Positions 44,236-54,259 of a DNA stretch of 64,000 nucleotides are shown here, piece by piece (positions within the stretch are counted from its first letter, which is position 1; every line of letters begins with the position of its first letter). The notes below the pieces were generated by a model that had not been told where the DNA came from, did not search any database, and was given only the letters and a program-made list of their open reading frames with translations. The position numbers and the translations under genes are program-made. The stretch is taken from positions 151,764-215,763 of the forward strand of contig NZ_CANMBB010000006.1 in assembly GCF_947495965.1 (NCBI RefSeq), in the 5' to 3' direction. The stretch is from an uncultured Maribacter sp. GTDB lineage: Bacteria > Bacteroidota > Bacteroidia > Flavobacteriales > Flavobacteriaceae.

Positions 44236-45261
44236 TTGAGTAAACAAAGAAATATTACATTAAAAGATTTAGCAAAAGAGCTCAATTTATCTATCTCAAC
44301 CGTTTCAAGAGCTTTAAACCAACATCCTGATATTAAACCAAGTACAGTAGAAAGAGTAACAACCTTAGCAAAACAACGCCATTATTCCCCTAATTTATTT
44401 GCAAAAAGTTTTAGATCCAGGAAAACTAATATTTTAGGGGTTATTGTCCCTAATATTACACATTACTTTACCTCTACTATTTTAAAAGGGATTTTAGAAA
44501 AAGCCGAAGAGAAGGGGTATAGGGTAATTATATCTGAATCTAAAAACAATGAAGCAAAACAAACCGAAATGTTGCAAACCATGACACAGTTTGGCGTAGA
44601 TGGGGTATTGCTGGCATTGGCAAGAAAAACAACTTCTGTTACAGATGTTTTACAAATACTAAACCGTATACCATTAGTTATGTTTGATAAAGTGTCTGAT
44701 AAAATTCCTTGTACCCAAATAGTTATAGACGATAAAGAAGCGGCATTTAATGCCGTAGAGCATCTAATTAATATTGGTAAAAAAAGAATCGCGATTATTA
44801 AAGAAACAGAGAACTCTTTTAATTCTGAAAAAAGATTTGCAGGCTATTTAAAAGCTCTTAAAGAACATAACTTGCCTGTAGATGAAAAAATAATTCTTAG
44901 TACCGAAGATATATCTTTAACAAACGGAAGAAGACTTACTAACATTCTTATTAGTATGAAAAATCCGCCCGACGCCATTTTTGCTATTACAGATAATGCT
45001 GCTATTGGTGCAATTAAAGCATTAAATAAATTTAAAATAAAAATACCCGAACAAATTGCAGTTGTAGGTTTTAGTAATTCTATGAACTCTACCATAATAC
45101 AGCCAGCTCTTTCTACCGTAGATCAGCCAGGAAATAAAATTGGAAAAACTGCAGTAAAATATTTAATCCAAGAAATTGAAACCCCAAATGAAGATATTAG
45201 TATTAAAACCGTAAAAATTAAAACAAGCCTTATTATTAGAGATTCTTCTTTTACAACATAA
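44236..45261 (+). CDS. LacI-family transcriptional regulator
   Basis: A 341-residue regulator: helix-turn-helix at residues 6-50 (ITLKDLAKELNLSISTVSRAL and hinge LAKQRHYSPNLFAKSFRSRK), then a periplasmic-binding-protein-like sugar domain (ILGVIVPNITHYFTSTILKG, DAIFAITDNAAIGAIKAL). It starts with TTG at 44236, eight bases after a GGA-containing ribosome site. It is divergent from the TonB receptor operon and lies beside a tandem operator, so it should control that operon in response to a carbohydrate-like ligand; in Bacteroidota such regulators may repress or activate. Confidence 0.95.
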   Translation: MSKQRNITLKDLAKELNLSISTVSRALNQHPDIKPSTVERVTTLAKQRHYSPNLFAKSFRSRKTNILGVIVPNITHYFTSTILKGILEKAEEKGYRVIISESKNNEAKQTEMLQTMTQFGVDGVLLALARKTTSVTDVLQILNRIPLVMFDKVSDKIPCTQIVIDDKEAAFNAVEHLINIGKKRIAIIKETENSFNSEKRFAGYLKALKEHNLPVDEKIILSTEDISLTNGRRLTNILISMKNPPDAIFAITDNAAIGAIKALNKFKIKIPEQIAVVGFSNSMNSTIIQPALSTVDQPGNKIGKTAVKYLIQEIETPNEDISIKTVKIKTSLIIRDSSFTT

Positions 45262-45270
45262 GTACTTATC

Positions 45271-45729
45271 TTAAAGAATTTCCTTTATCATTGTCTCCAC
45301 TTTGTTAAACGTTATGGAATCTCCAACACATTTGCCCATTAGTAACTTGGCAATTGGTGTAGCAGCAGAAATACAATATACAGAAGCATCTTTACCTTTA
45401 TACTCGCCTGCAGAGATTGCTATAAAATAGGAAAGCTTGTTTGTTTTTATTAAACTTCCTAAACCAATTTTTTCCTGAGATTTTTCAATATCTATTTTAC
45501 TAAGTAATTGGGCTACTTTTTCGGCTTCTGCTAATTGGGTACCTAATTTTTCTCTTTCTAGCTGTACCATTGCTCTGCCAGTTTCATGCTTATCACCAAC
45601 ACTACTTTTAGTTTCTGAACTTAATGCTGTTTGTATTTCTTGTATTTGTTTATGAAGACGCTTAAGGCGATTATCAATAAAATCTTTACAAAATTGAAAA
45701 GCATTTTCTTTTAAAGTCTTGTGTGGCAT
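45271..45729 (-). CDS. GreA/GreB-family protein
   Basis: A 152-residue protein with an N-terminal coiled coil (about residues 15-75, RLKRLHKQIQEIQTALSSE and LEREKLGTQLAEAEKVAQLL) and a C-terminal FKBP-like GreA/B domain (YCISAATPIAKLLMGKCVGD). GreA/B rescue backtracked RNA polymerase with acidic residues at the coiled-coil tip; here the tip region has ETKSSVGDKHETG, so the acid pair is not clearly kept and activity may differ. Homologues are sometimes mislabelled as 3-oxoacyl-ACP synthase. It is convergent with lacI, nine bases between the stops. Confidence 0.82.
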   Translation of the reverse strand: MPHKTLKENAFQFCKDFIDNRLKRLHKQIQEIQTALSSETKSSVGDKHETGRAMVQLEREKLGTQLAEAEKVAQLLSKIDIEKSQEKIGLGSLIKTNKLSYFIAISAGEYKGKDASVYCISAATPIAKLLMGKCVGDSITFNKVETMIKEIL

Positions 45730-45767
45730 ATAACAAAAGTAACTGTAAATACCATAAAAGAATAACC

Positions 45768-46397
45768 TTACTCCTCAAAATGGTATAAATCGGCTAATTT
45801 AAAAACAAGATAGTTTACCATAGCCTTTTCTTCTAAACCTTGAAGATACATTTTATGTATTGCTTCATCATTCTCTGCTTTAAAGTAGTCTAAATCTCCA
45901 GACCTATCTTCACTAAAAATATTCCAAGATTTTAAGCCAGAAAGCATATTTTTATGTGCTTCATACTTTTTAATCACTAAACCTACTCTTTTCTTTAATG
46001 CCTTATCCTTTTCTGTAGAAGCAGCCTCCTTAGTGGTCCAATACTCATAGTCTTCCTGTAATCTAGCGTCAGCTTTTTGTGCCTCAGAAATTATCTTAAA
46101 ATATGCTCTAGATACTAAAGAAGCATATTTATCTTTAAACCAAGGGCTTTGTATTGTTTTAAAAGATCCCGGAGTACTTAAAATTAAAACTTCTTCTGAA
46201 CTTGCATATAATTCATTAGAATTTGCATTACCTTTTGTAGAAACTAAAGCTTGTTTCCATGCTTCGGTTTTTATAAGCTCCTTCCAAACTTTAGCGTATT
46301 CCTTTTTATAATTAGACTTAGATGAAGAGCATGACTGAATAAGTACCACTACAATTAATGCAAAACTTACTCTAAAATATTTTGTAATTAGTATCAT
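45768..46397 (-). CDS. Lipoprotein of unknown function
   Basis: A 209-residue protein with a lipoprotein signal (hydrophobic FALIVVVLIQSC, Cys at residue 23 followed by SSS). The rest is helical and charged (KEYAKVWKELIKTEAWKQAL, LQEDYEYWTTKEAASTEKDK). I recognise no domain. It lies 38 bases upstream of the GreA/B-like gene on the same strand, perhaps in one transcript. The short stretch between it and the next gene (46398-46519) shows nothing of note. Confidence 0.72.
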   Translation of the reverse strand: MILITKYFRVSFALIVVVLIQSCSSSKSNYKKEYAKVWKELIKTEAWKQALVSTKGNANSNELYASSEEVLILSTPGSFKTIQSPWFKDKYASLVSRAYFKIISEAQKADARLQEDYEYWTTKEAASTEKDKALKKRVGLVIKKYEAHKNMLSGLKSWNIFSEDRSGDLDYFKAENDEAIHKMYLQGLEEKAMVNYLVFKLADLYHFEE

Positions 46398-46519
46398 TCC
46401 TATTTTATAATACTAGCACGTATTATGATAGGCAAAGTTCTTAATAAGATAGTTATAGTTTTTTTTGGGGTTATCAATATAACAAATAATTTAAAAGAAT
46501 AAGTCTTTTAAAAAGAAAA

Positions 46520-47641
46520 CTATGATTTTAAATGTAAACACGCTAGTTCTTCTCCAATAACTGTTCCTATTGCTACTCCCATACCTCCTAACCTAACACC
46601 GCAAAAAACACGGTTAGAGATAGATTTAAGTATAGGTTTTTTTGTCTCTCCTACGCCCATTATACCACTCCAAGTATGTTCTATTGAAAATTCTTTATTT
46701 GGTAGTATTATCTCTTTTAAAAGCTGCTCTAATTTTTGTTGTATTAAAGAAGTTACTCCAAACTCTGTAGTTTCTTCCTTTTTAAAATCTAAATTTCTAC
46801 CGCCGCCTAAAAGTATTCTATTCTCTATATTTCTAAAATAATAGTAACCTTCTTCTAAATGAAAAGTGCCTTTAATATGTAAATTTTTTATGGGTTTGGT
46901 TATTACTACTTGTGCTCTTGCTGGTTTTATTTTTTCTGGTATTAAATTAGCAGCAAAACCATTAGTTGCTATTAAAAGTTGTTGGGTGTTAAATTGAAAT
47001 TTGTCTGTTTTTACTTCCACACTGCCTTGCATTTCCTGAAAATCTTGGACATGTATGCCGTTTAAGATAGATATATTGTTTTGCAACACTTTTTGTAATA
47101 AAGACTGCATCATAGTTCCCGTGTTTATTTGACCTTCAAACTTGTGGGTAATATATTTTTCTTTAATGTTTAAGAAATTAAAAATATTCTTATTTTCTTC
47201 AAAAGCATTCTCTTTAAAAACAGGAAACAATAATTTATTAACTTCTTCTATTTTAGATAGTGAAGTGTAGTATAGCTCTTTATCTTTTTCTAAAAAAAGT
47301 TCATGCCCGCCTAAATGCTGGTATCCAATTTTAGCATCGCCTAATTTTTCTCTTAACGCTTGTATACCATTAAATCTTTTTTGAACTAAGGAAACCACTT
47401 CTTCAGGAGTGTGCGTCTTTAAATCTGATAGTATTTCTGAAATACTTCCAAAACAGGCAAAACCTGCATTTTTAGTGCTTGCGCCTTGGGGTAAAATTCC
47501 TTTTTCTAAAATTAAAATACGGGCTTCTGGGTATTTTTCTCTAAGGTGTAATGCACAGTTTAATCCTACTATTCCGCTACCAATAATAGTAAAATCTATA
47601 TTAGATAACCATGTTTTATATTCCCAATAACTAAGATTCAT
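46520..47641 (-). CDS. FAD-dependent oxidoreductase (DAO family)
   Basis: A 373-residue flavoenzyme. The dinucleotide-binding loop is TIIGSGIVGLNCALHL (residues about 17-32), followed by ILILEKGILPQGASTKNAGFACFGS, as in glycine/D-amino-acid oxidases. The C-terminal FAD site has GVRLGGMGVAIGTVIGEELA. Substrate unknown; an amine or amino acid is expected. It stands between unknown-function genes without clear operon partners. Confidence 0.9.
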   Translation of the reverse strand: MNLSYWEYKTWLSNIDFTIIGSGIVGLNCALHLREKYPEARILILEKGILPQGASTKNAGFACFGSISEILSDLKTHTPEEVVSLVQKRFNGIQALREKLGDAKIGYQHLGGHELFLEKDKELYYTSLSKIEEVNKLLFPVFKENAFEENKNIFNFLNIKEKYITHKFEGQINTGTMMQSLLQKVLQNNISILNGIHVQDFQEMQGSVEVKTDKFQFNTQQLLIATNGFAANLIPEKIKPARAQVVITKPIKNLHIKGTFHLEEGYYYFRNIENRILLGGGRNLDFKKEETTEFGVTSLIQQKLEQLLKEIILPNKEFSIEHTWSGIMGVGETKKPILKSISNRVFCGVRLGGMGVAIGTVIGEELACLHLKS

Positions 47642-47833
47642 AACACTAAAATAAGTACAATTGCTTAAATACTAATTAAAAATACGTAACCAACTAATTA
47701 GTCTGTTTTAAATTTTAAAACTTTACCTTCTATTCCATTAAACATCGTTTAACAGCTAGTTTTATCGCTAATGAAAAGTTTTAAAGAATATAAAAGAATA
47801 ACTTTTTAAAAAATAAACCTTGTAGTTTGTTAA

Positions 47834-49228
47834 TTACTCTGATTTTAGCCCAAAAAACAACTGAGAAAGTATATTAATCTTATCTAATTTACCTTCAATA
47901 CTACCTTTTAATACTACTTTGTTACTAGAAGATTGTTGGGCAGATATTTGCAAACTATTTAGTATATTAAAATACCGATTTGCTTGTGGTATTTGTATTG
48001 TTTCTTTTGCTCTATTAAAATCTATAGACAAATTCATAAAATTAGAACTAGTAATTTGTTCTGTACTCTCTTTTAATTTTTGGGTTTTAAAAATTGTTGC
48101 TGTAGCTTCTTCTTCCACATGAAACTGATATAAAGGAATGCTCTTAAAAACATCATCTTCAGTTAACAATTCTTGTTCTTTTAAGTAGTTTTTTAAAGGC
48201 TGTTTTTCTCTTCCTAAATTTAAAATAATAGAAGGCACTTCTTTTTCTTGTAACGTTTTTTGTTCAATTTTATTAAAATTGTCATCGTAACCATATGTTA
48301 CAATAGTATCTGTTTGCATAGTTGTACCAGTAACACCTGCGTAGAAAAAACCATTGGTTAATTCTGTAATCTCTGGCACATTTATATTTACTTTTTTTAA
48401 GAACACATTCTTTTTCCAAGAGGCTATAAATTGTTCTCTATTTTTATTACGATTAAAATTACCATCCCAATAAAATTCTACTGCTGCATTCGAAAATCTA
48501 TCATAAGATACTTTCTTGGGGTATGCATCTTCTTCTTTTGTTTCTAGGCTTCCCTCTAAAATAGCTTCGCCATCTTTAAACTGAAGTTTTGTTTCTCCCT
48601 TTTGGGTAATATACGTTACGTGGCTTTTACTTTTAGAAAGGGCGGTAATCCATTTATTATCTTTAGAAGTAATTACTTTACCTTCTTTTAAAACCTCTAA
48701 AAAAACACTCTTGCTATTTAGATAAGAATTATCAACTCCAAAAGAAATTACTAATTTTTTGGCGTTCCAGGCACAAACCCAATGTTGTTTTTTATGCTCT
48801 AACCAATGTATGTTGTGCTCCTTATCAATTTCCTGACGCAATCCCTTAGAATATTTTTTTATCTGATTTTTAAATGCATGATTATCATCAATAGTAAGAA
48901 TAGAAAAAAAGGTATTTTGTACTTTAGGTACTGTAAATAATACCAAGTTATAAGGTGTAAAATTTACTCCTTTTGTATCTACAGTATCTTTCTCTTTTTT
49001 CTTTTGTTTAAAAGAGGCATTATTATAATAATAGCTTGGAGAAGCAATTGCATCTAAAACAAGTGTTTCTTTAATGTCCTGAATACCTATTTTAAGAACA
49101 CTATCCGCATCTTTATGAATAACACCCAATAAAGAGGCTGTATTACAATACCATATATAACCCCAATAACCAATTAATGAAGTTATACTTAGTAATACAA
49201 TTATTTTTAGTGCCCTTTTCATAGTCAT
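47834..49228 (-). CDS. Membrane-anchored protein of unknown function
   Basis: A 464-residue protein with one N-terminal membrane helix (residues 8-25) and a large soluble part, presumably periplasmic. I recognise no domain. Its segment around residues 306-350 (TDTIVTYGYDDNFNKIEQ, then VPSIILNLGREK) aligns by eye with residues about 408-455 of the neighbour upstream, so the two may be distant paralogues. Start and previous stop overlap as TAATG, indicating translational coupling; a second start Met3 is possible. Confidence 0.75.
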   Translation of the reverse strand: MTMKRALKIIVLLSITSLIGYWGYIWYCNTASLLGVIHKDADSVLKIGIQDIKETLVLDAIASPSYYYNNASFKQKKKEKDTVDTKGVNFTPYNLVLFTVPKVQNTFFSILTIDDNHAFKNQIKKYSKGLRQEIDKEHNIHWLEHKKQHWVCAWNAKKLVISFGVDNSYLNSKSVFLEVLKEGKVITSKDNKWITALSKSKSHVTYITQKGETKLQFKDGEAILEGSLETKEEDAYPKKVSYDRFSNAAVEFYWDGNFNRNKNREQFIASWKKNVFLKKVNINVPEITELTNGFFYAGVTGTTMQTDTIVTYGYDDNFNKIEQKTLQEKEVPSIILNLGREKQPLKNYLKEQELLTEDDVFKSIPLYQFHVEEEATATIFKTQKLKESTEQITSSNFMNLSIDFNRAKETIQIPQANRYFNILNSLQISAQQSSSNKVVLKGSIEGKLDKINILSQLFFGLKSE

Positions 49229-51042
49229 TAATCCATGATAGCATCAATCATATTTATGAAATAGGCTAAACTATTTTTATGACCGTCTTCTGAAGTTTGC
49301 CAAATAAGTTCTCCTTTCATACTATTTCCTTTTATTTTTTGGAAATTGAATTTAATATCTTCTGTATTTGATGTTAGAAAATCTACCTTATTACGTAACT
49401 CTCTAGGAAAAGAATCTTCTGGTATTTCAGACATGATTTTTTTACCATTTACATATACGCTCGATGCATTTTTGGTAATATTCTTTTTGTGCTCACTAGA
49501 CAATTTAGAAACATACGTTCCTTTTTGTATTGCTGTCATATCTTTTAAAGAACTACCAAAAATTACGGTATTGTCTTTATACATAACATACATGTTAAAA
49601 GGTGTAGATTTTGGCATATCTATAAATTGGAATAGACCATTCTTAGCTTCTAATTGCTTTTCTTTTATACCTATTCTCATTATTCTAGTAAAGATTTCTT
49701 TCTCTTCAGAAGTAAACATAAATAGGAAGTCTGGGACAGTTTCAGTTTTTGTTTTCTCTATTTCGGTATAATTAAAATCTTCATCATACTCATAATCTGT
49801 ATACGTTACTTGCTTCTCAGATAAATTAGTAAGAGCTAAAAACATATCGCCTCTTAGAATTTTAGAAGTACCTTCTTCATCAATTAACAAAGAAAGAACC
49901 TTTGCTCCTAAAGCAACAGACTCACTAATAGTTTCTCCAGAACCTGTATCAAATAAACTTGAAGCCAAATTAGGATACGCTGTAAGTAGACCTTCTGTAC
50001 TAAGGTTTAAAGACATATAACCCAACATATCATCTTCATTAATATATTTAGTAAAGTTTTTGTTCATCTTACCATTATACATAGGCTTATACAAATCTGC
50101 CATCTCATCGTTCATGGTATATTCAGTCTTTAGAACAACTTCATCTTCTTTAAAATCTAACTTAGCCATTACAGATAAGCCTCCGTACATCTTTTCTATA
50201 TTCATAAAGCTATATGGATTAAAAGAATTTCCATACATATAACTTGGTAAAGCTTGCTGGTATATAGTTCCTAAATCATTTACCCAAACACTTGCCTCTT
50301 CATTACCTTTACCTAAGCTTTTTAAATATTCTTTATTCGTAAGTATACTTTTACTAGCATATGTTCCTGCAAGTATCTTCTTAGCATTTTCTAATGTGCT
50401 AATTTTAAAAGCCTCACGTTTTGCTAATCTTTTTTCTTCTCTTTCTAAACGAAGTTTTTCTTTCTCTTCTCTTTCTTTTTTATAAGCTGCCTCTTCTTCT
50501 TCAATAGAGTCATACACTTTTTCCTCAACACCTATTTCGCTTTGGTAATCATAACCATAATAATCCTCATCTATAGAATTATCTATAGCAATTACAAAAA
50601 CTAACAACGTATCATTCCACATTAAAACTAGGTCATCTCGTTCTTCATGTAAATAAGAAAGACTCGCTTCTTTTACAATTTTAGCTTGGTCTCTTTCCGA
50701 AAACGAGTTTGCAATACCGTTAGAGTTTTGTAAAGGAATTAAAAAACAGTTGGTAAACACATTATCTTTCATTTCAAAAAAATAATGAGCCGTGTTATTG
50801 TAGTCTATTCCTATATCTTCTAGTGTTGTTAGCTTTCCATCTGTTTCTTTAGATAATTCTTTTTCCAAAAGAGAACCAAATTTAGAATCAGAGAACTCTT
50901 CTAAATTCATTAACTGCAACAAGTTTTCCCCTTTTATAGAAACTACTGCCGAAGCCGTTGAAGGCACTTTAGTAATTAAATCTTGTGCGCTAATTGTAAG
51001 GGTAATACAAAAAGCAGAAACTGCTATTACAAATTTTTTCAT
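49228..51042 (-). CDS. Secreted protein of unknown function with coiled coil
   Basis: A 604-residue protein with a signal peptide (residues 1-20, ending ISAQ), a beta-rich domain (PSTASAVVSIKGENLLQL), a strongly charged coiled coil at about 178-212 (EEEEAAYKKEREEKEKLRLE) and a further beta-rich part. It may belong to the DUF4836 group, which I cannot confirm. It is cotranscribed with a lipoprotein gene nine bases upstream and the 464-residue protein downstream, which shares a segment with it. Confidence 0.75.
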   Translation of the reverse strand: MKKFVIAVSAFCITLTISAQDLITKVPSTASAVVSIKGENLLQLMNLEEFSDSKFGSLLEKELSKETDGKLTTLEDIGIDYNNTAHYFFEMKDNVFTNCFLIPLQNSNGIANSFSERDQAKIVKEASLSYLHEERDDLVLMWNDTLLVFVIAIDNSIDEDYYGYDYQSEIGVEEKVYDSIEEEEAAYKKEREEKEKLRLEREEKRLAKREAFKISTLENAKKILAGTYASKSILTNKEYLKSLGKGNEEASVWVNDLGTIYQQALPSYMYGNSFNPYSFMNIEKMYGGLSVMAKLDFKEDEVVLKTEYTMNDEMADLYKPMYNGKMNKNFTKYINEDDMLGYMSLNLSTEGLLTAYPNLASSLFDTGSGETISESVALGAKVLSLLIDEEGTSKILRGDMFLALTNLSEKQVTYTDYEYDEDFNYTEIEKTKTETVPDFLFMFTSEEKEIFTRIMRIGIKEKQLEAKNGLFQFIDMPKSTPFNMYVMYKDNTVIFGSSLKDMTAIQKGTYVSKLSSEHKKNITKNASSVYVNGKKIMSEIPEDSFPRELRNKVDFLTSNTEDIKFNFQKIKGNSMKGELIWQTSEDGHKNSLAYFINMIDAIMD

Positions 51043-51050
51043 TTTAGGTA

Positions 51051-51737
51051 TTATTCGGTTAATTGTATTTTATTCTCAACATTTTTTTCTCCTAGTATTA
51101 GAGAAAGGGCATCTATTTTTAAAAAAACAGCTGCTTTATTTGGTGCTATTTTAGCATCTATATTAGAAACACTTTTTACTTTGTCTTGAAACCTGTATAT
51201 GCAAGTATAACTAGCACCGTCAAAAACTTTACGGTCTTCACTTTTTAAAGTGTTAAAGGATTTTTTTATAGCTGCATCATACTTAAAATGTCTTTTAAAC
51301 ACCTTATCAGATTGGCTAAAGGATAAATTAGTAGTCGTAAAATTGGTGTAGTTATTCTTATTCTGCTTATTGATTAAATCCTTAAAGATGTCGTTTACAT
51401 TATCTACATCTTTAAAATCGCAGGAAACTGTAAAAATATAATTATCTAAATCTTTTGTTTTTTTAATGTTAGTTATTCCTTCTGTCTTTTCTAAATGATA
51501 TATAACATCTTTAAAAGATTCCTCTATCTCATCTTCCGAAGGAATTTTATACCCATTTATGCTATCTAAAAGCATTATAGAGGCTAATTTAGACTTACTC
51601 TTACTCATGTTTAGAGTTACCATAATAGTACCGCTACCGTCTTTATTTAGCTTTATTTCTTCTAAAATTTCGAAACAACTAGTGCATAAAGAAATACAAA
51701 CAAATAAACTGAAGTAAATAAATGCTTTTTTAATCAT
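51051..51737 (-). CDS. Lipoprotein of unknown function
   Basis: A 228-residue protein with a lipoprotein signal (FSLFVCISLCTSC, Cys at residue 21). The start of the mature part, FEILEEIKLNKDGSGTIMVTL, resembles the LppM/DUF-type beta domain of other lipoproteins. It is the first of three tightly packed minus-strand genes with likely envelope roles. No enzymatic motif is visible. Confidence 0.75.
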   Translation of the reverse strand: MIKKAFIYFSLFVCISLCTSCFEILEEIKLNKDGSGTIMVTLNMSKSKSKLASIMLLDSINGYKIPSEDEIEESFKDVIYHLEKTEGITNIKKTKDLDNYIFTVSCDFKDVDNVNDIFKDLINKQNKNNYTNFTTTNLSFSQSDKVFKRHFKYDAAIKKSFNTLKSEDRKVFDGASYTCIYRFQDKVKSVSNIDAKIAPNKAAVFLKIDALSLILGEKNVENKIQLTE

Positions 51738-51814
51738 ATTGGTTGCGTTAGTATAGTAATAGGTAACACTAATTTTAACTATAAATTGTATTTGTGCTTT
51801 TAAACTTTCTCTTC

Positions 51815-52156
51815 CTAAAATGGATGGCTATTTTTCCCCACTGGGACTAAAATTTCTTGTAACTTATTTACAATCTCATTTTCCATTGCCTTTTGCTTCT
51901 CCTTTTTAGCATAAATATAAATTCCTATTGGAAAAGAAATTATTAAGAATAAAATTAACATGTCGTAATTTGTTTGGGTCTTTATTTTTCCTTTAATACC
52001 ATTAACATTGAGTTTTACATTGCCTGTTAGTGTAAAACCACTAGTTCTTACTTGTAAGTTGCCAAAAGTATTTTGAACTTTATATTGCGGAAACTTTTCT
52101 TGAAGCGTTTCAATTAACTGTGCTTTTTCAAATGGTTTAAATTGTAGTTCTTGCAT
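51815..52156 (-). CDS. Small membrane protein of unknown function
   Basis: A 113-residue protein: an N-terminal soluble part of about 65 residues (FKPFEKAQLIETLQEKFPQY, then beta-like LQVRTSGFTLTGNVKLNVNG), one membrane helix (about residues 70-87, MLILFLIISFPIGIYIYA) and a charged tail. No family is recognised. It is separated from the lipoprotein operon by 77 bases and from accC by a terminator. Confidence 0.7.
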   Translation of the reverse strand: MQELQFKPFEKAQLIETLQEKFPQYKVQNTFGNLQVRTSGFTLTGNVKLNVNGIKGKIKTQTNYDMLILFLIISFPIGIYIYAKKEKQKAMENEIVNKLQEILVPVGKNSHPF

Positions 52157-52284
52157 TTTAATAATTTTTTAGTGTCCTTGTTTATTATTAAACAAAAGTA
52201 AATGCAATTTATACTCCTCACTAGACGGTTACTAGTGAATTTACTCCCCTGAAAACAGGGGTGCCCAAAACAAGGTTGCATAAA

Positions 52285-52310
52285 AAAACCCTAATTTTCA
52301 TTAGGGTTTT
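52285..52310. terminator. Bidirectional terminator after accC
   Basis: AAAACCCTAA and TTAGGGTTTT form a perfect ten-pair stem with a six-base loop, with A- and T-runs on both sides. It lies just past the accC stop. Confidence 0.9.
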
Positions 52311-52313
52311 TTC

Positions 52314-53663
52314 TTATTTATCTATCGGATTCATTTCAAAATCGTCCATAAATGCTGTTGTATAATTACCAGCTAAATAGTCTGGATGATCCATTAACTG
52401 TCTATGAAACGGAATAGTAGTTTTTATTCCTTCAATAACAAACTCATCTAAAGCTCTTTTCATTTTATTAATTGCCTCTTCACGTGTTTGCGCAGTAGTA
52501 ATTAATTTAGCAATCATAGAATCATAGTTTGGCGGTATAGTATACCCACTATATACGTGTGTATCCATACGTACACCATGGCCTCCTGGAATATGTAATG
52601 TAGTAATTTTACCTGGAGAAGGTCTAAACCCATTATAAGGGTCTTCTGCATTTATTCTACATTCTATGGAGTGTAATTTTGGTAAATAATTTTTACCAGA
52701 AATTGGCACACCACCAGCAACTAATATTTGCTCTCTAATTAAATCGTAATCTATTACTTGTTCTGTAATTGGGTGCTCTACTTGAATACGAGTATTCATC
52801 TCCATAAAATAGAACTTTCTATGCTTGTCTACCAAAAATTCTATGGTACCTGCACCTTCATATTTTATATATTCTGCAGCTTTTACTGCAGCTTTACCCA
52901 TAGCATCTCTAAGCTTATCTGTCATAAACGGAGATGGTGTTTCTTCCGTTAATTTTTGATGTCTTCTTTGTACAGAACAATCTCTTTCCGATAAGTGACA
53001 TGCTTTACCGTATTGGTCACCAACTATCTGAATTTCTATATGTCTTGGCTCTTCAATAAGCTTTTCCATATACATACCTCCGTTACCAAAGGCTGCAGTA
53101 GCTTCTTGTACCGCGCTTTCAAAAAGGTCTGGCATTTCTTCTGCACTCCAAACAGCACGCATTCCTTTTCCGCCTCCGCCAGCTGTAGCTTTTATCATAA
53201 CAGGGTATCCCATTTTTTCAGCTATTTCTAAGGCATCATCCACATCTTTTAATAATCCGTCTGAACCAGGAACTGTAGGTACCCCAGCTTCTTTCATGGT
53301 TAATTTAGCGCTAGCTTTATCTCCCATACGGTCTATGTGTTCCCCAGAAGCTCCAATAAATTTTATATCGTGCTCTGCACAAATTTTAGAAAACTTAGAA
53401 TTCTCTGATAAAAATCCGTATCCTGGGTGTATTGCATCTGCATTTGTAATTTCTGCTGCTGCAATAATATTTGGAATTTTTAAATAAGACTCACTACTTG
53501 GAGCTGGTCCTATACAAACGGCCTCATCTGCAAATCTTACATGCAAACTTTCTTCATCTGCTTTGGAATAAACAGCTACTGTTTTTATTCCCATTTCTTT
53601 ACAGGTTCTAATAACACGTAATGCTATTTCTCCTCTGTTGGCAATTAGTATTTTTTTAAACAT
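52314..53663 (-). CDS. accC: Acetyl-CoA carboxylase, biotin carboxylase subunit
   Basis: A 449-residue ATP-grasp enzyme that carboxylates biotin on AccB, the first step of fatty-acid synthesis. Clear blocks: [30 protein letters not shown], the glycine-rich ATP loop [22 protein letters not shown], and the catalytic [15 protein letters not shown]. Normal length. It is the last gene of fabH-accB-accC on the minus strand, 72 bases after accB. Confidence 0.98.
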   Translation of the reverse strand: MFKKILIANRGEIALRVIRTCKEMGIKTVAVYSKADEESLHVRFADEAVCIGPAPSSESYLKIPNIIAAAEITNADAIHPGYGFLSENSKFSKICAEHDIKFIGASGEHIDRMGDKASAKLTMKEAGVPTVPGSDGLLKDVDDALEIAEKMGYPVMIKATAGGGGKGMRAVWSAEEMPDLFESAVQEATAAFGNGGMYMEKLIEEPRHIEIQIVGDQYGKACHLSERDCSVQRRHQKLTEETPSPFMTDKLRDAMGKAAVKAAEYIKYEGAGTIEFLVDKHRKFYFMEMNTRIQVEHPITEQVIDYDLIREQILVAGGVPISGKNYLPKLHSIECRINAEDPYNGFRPSPGKITTLHIPGGHGVRMDTHVYSGYTIPPNYDSMIAKLITTAQTREEAINKMKRALDEFVIEGIKTTIPFHRQLMDHPDYLAGNYTTAFMDDFEMNPIDK

Positions 53664-53735
53664 CTTCTTTAAATTTTAAATATTAATTCTAATAGGTACT
53701 ACTACTAAAAAAGCAGTATTTGCTACTTAAAATTA

Positions 53736-54221
53736 TTAAGATGGGTCTACTAAGAATAATGGTTGGTCAAATTCTACTGGAGAAGAATCATCCACTAATA
53801 TTTTTACAATTTTACCGGAAACTTCAGATTCAATGTCATTAAACAATTTCATTGCTTCTATAACACAAAGTACATCTCCTTCTGCAATGGTACTTCCTAC
53901 CTCAACAAAAGATGGTTTGTCTGGAGATGGTTTTCTATAAAATGTACCTATTATTGGAGATTTAACTGTTATATATTTAGAATCGTCTTCTGCAGCAGGA
54001 GTAGCTGGCGCTGCTGGTGCATCTACTACAGGAGCTGCTACTGGTGCTGGTGCCATTGCTTGTTGTGCAACAGGAATTTGCTGTACATATGTTGTTTCTG
54101 GTGCTGCATTTAATGCGCCAGTTCTAATAGTAATTTTTAAATCATCTGTCTCTAGTTTTACTTCACTAGCTCCAGACTTTGCCACAAATTTAATTAGGCT
54201 TTGAATTTCTTTAACATCCAT
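53736..54221 (-). CDS. accB: Acetyl-CoA carboxylase, biotin carboxyl carrier protein
   Basis: A 161-residue carrier. An N-terminal oligomerisation part, an Ala/Pro-rich linker (residues about 55-80) and a biotinyl domain with the target Lys in VIEAMKLFND, where the usual MKM is MKL. It carries carboxybiotin from AccC to the carboxyltransferase. It lies 38 bases after fabH and before accC. Confidence 0.97.
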   Translation of the reverse strand: MDVKEIQSLIKFVAKSGASEVKLETDDLKITIRTGALNAAPETTYVQQIPVAQQAMAPAPVAAPVVDAPAAPATPAAEDDSKYITVKSPIIGTFYRKPSPDKPSFVEVGSTIAEGDVLCVIEAMKLFNDIESEVSGKIVKILVDDSSPVEFDQPLFLVDPS

Positions 54222-54259
54222 AATAAAAATACATTAAGTTGGTTATTTTCTTTAATAAT

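Noticed and set aside
45271..45729. 3-oxoacyl-ACP synthase
   Set aside because: Too short and no thiolase motifs; a known kind of mislabelling for this GreA/B-like family.
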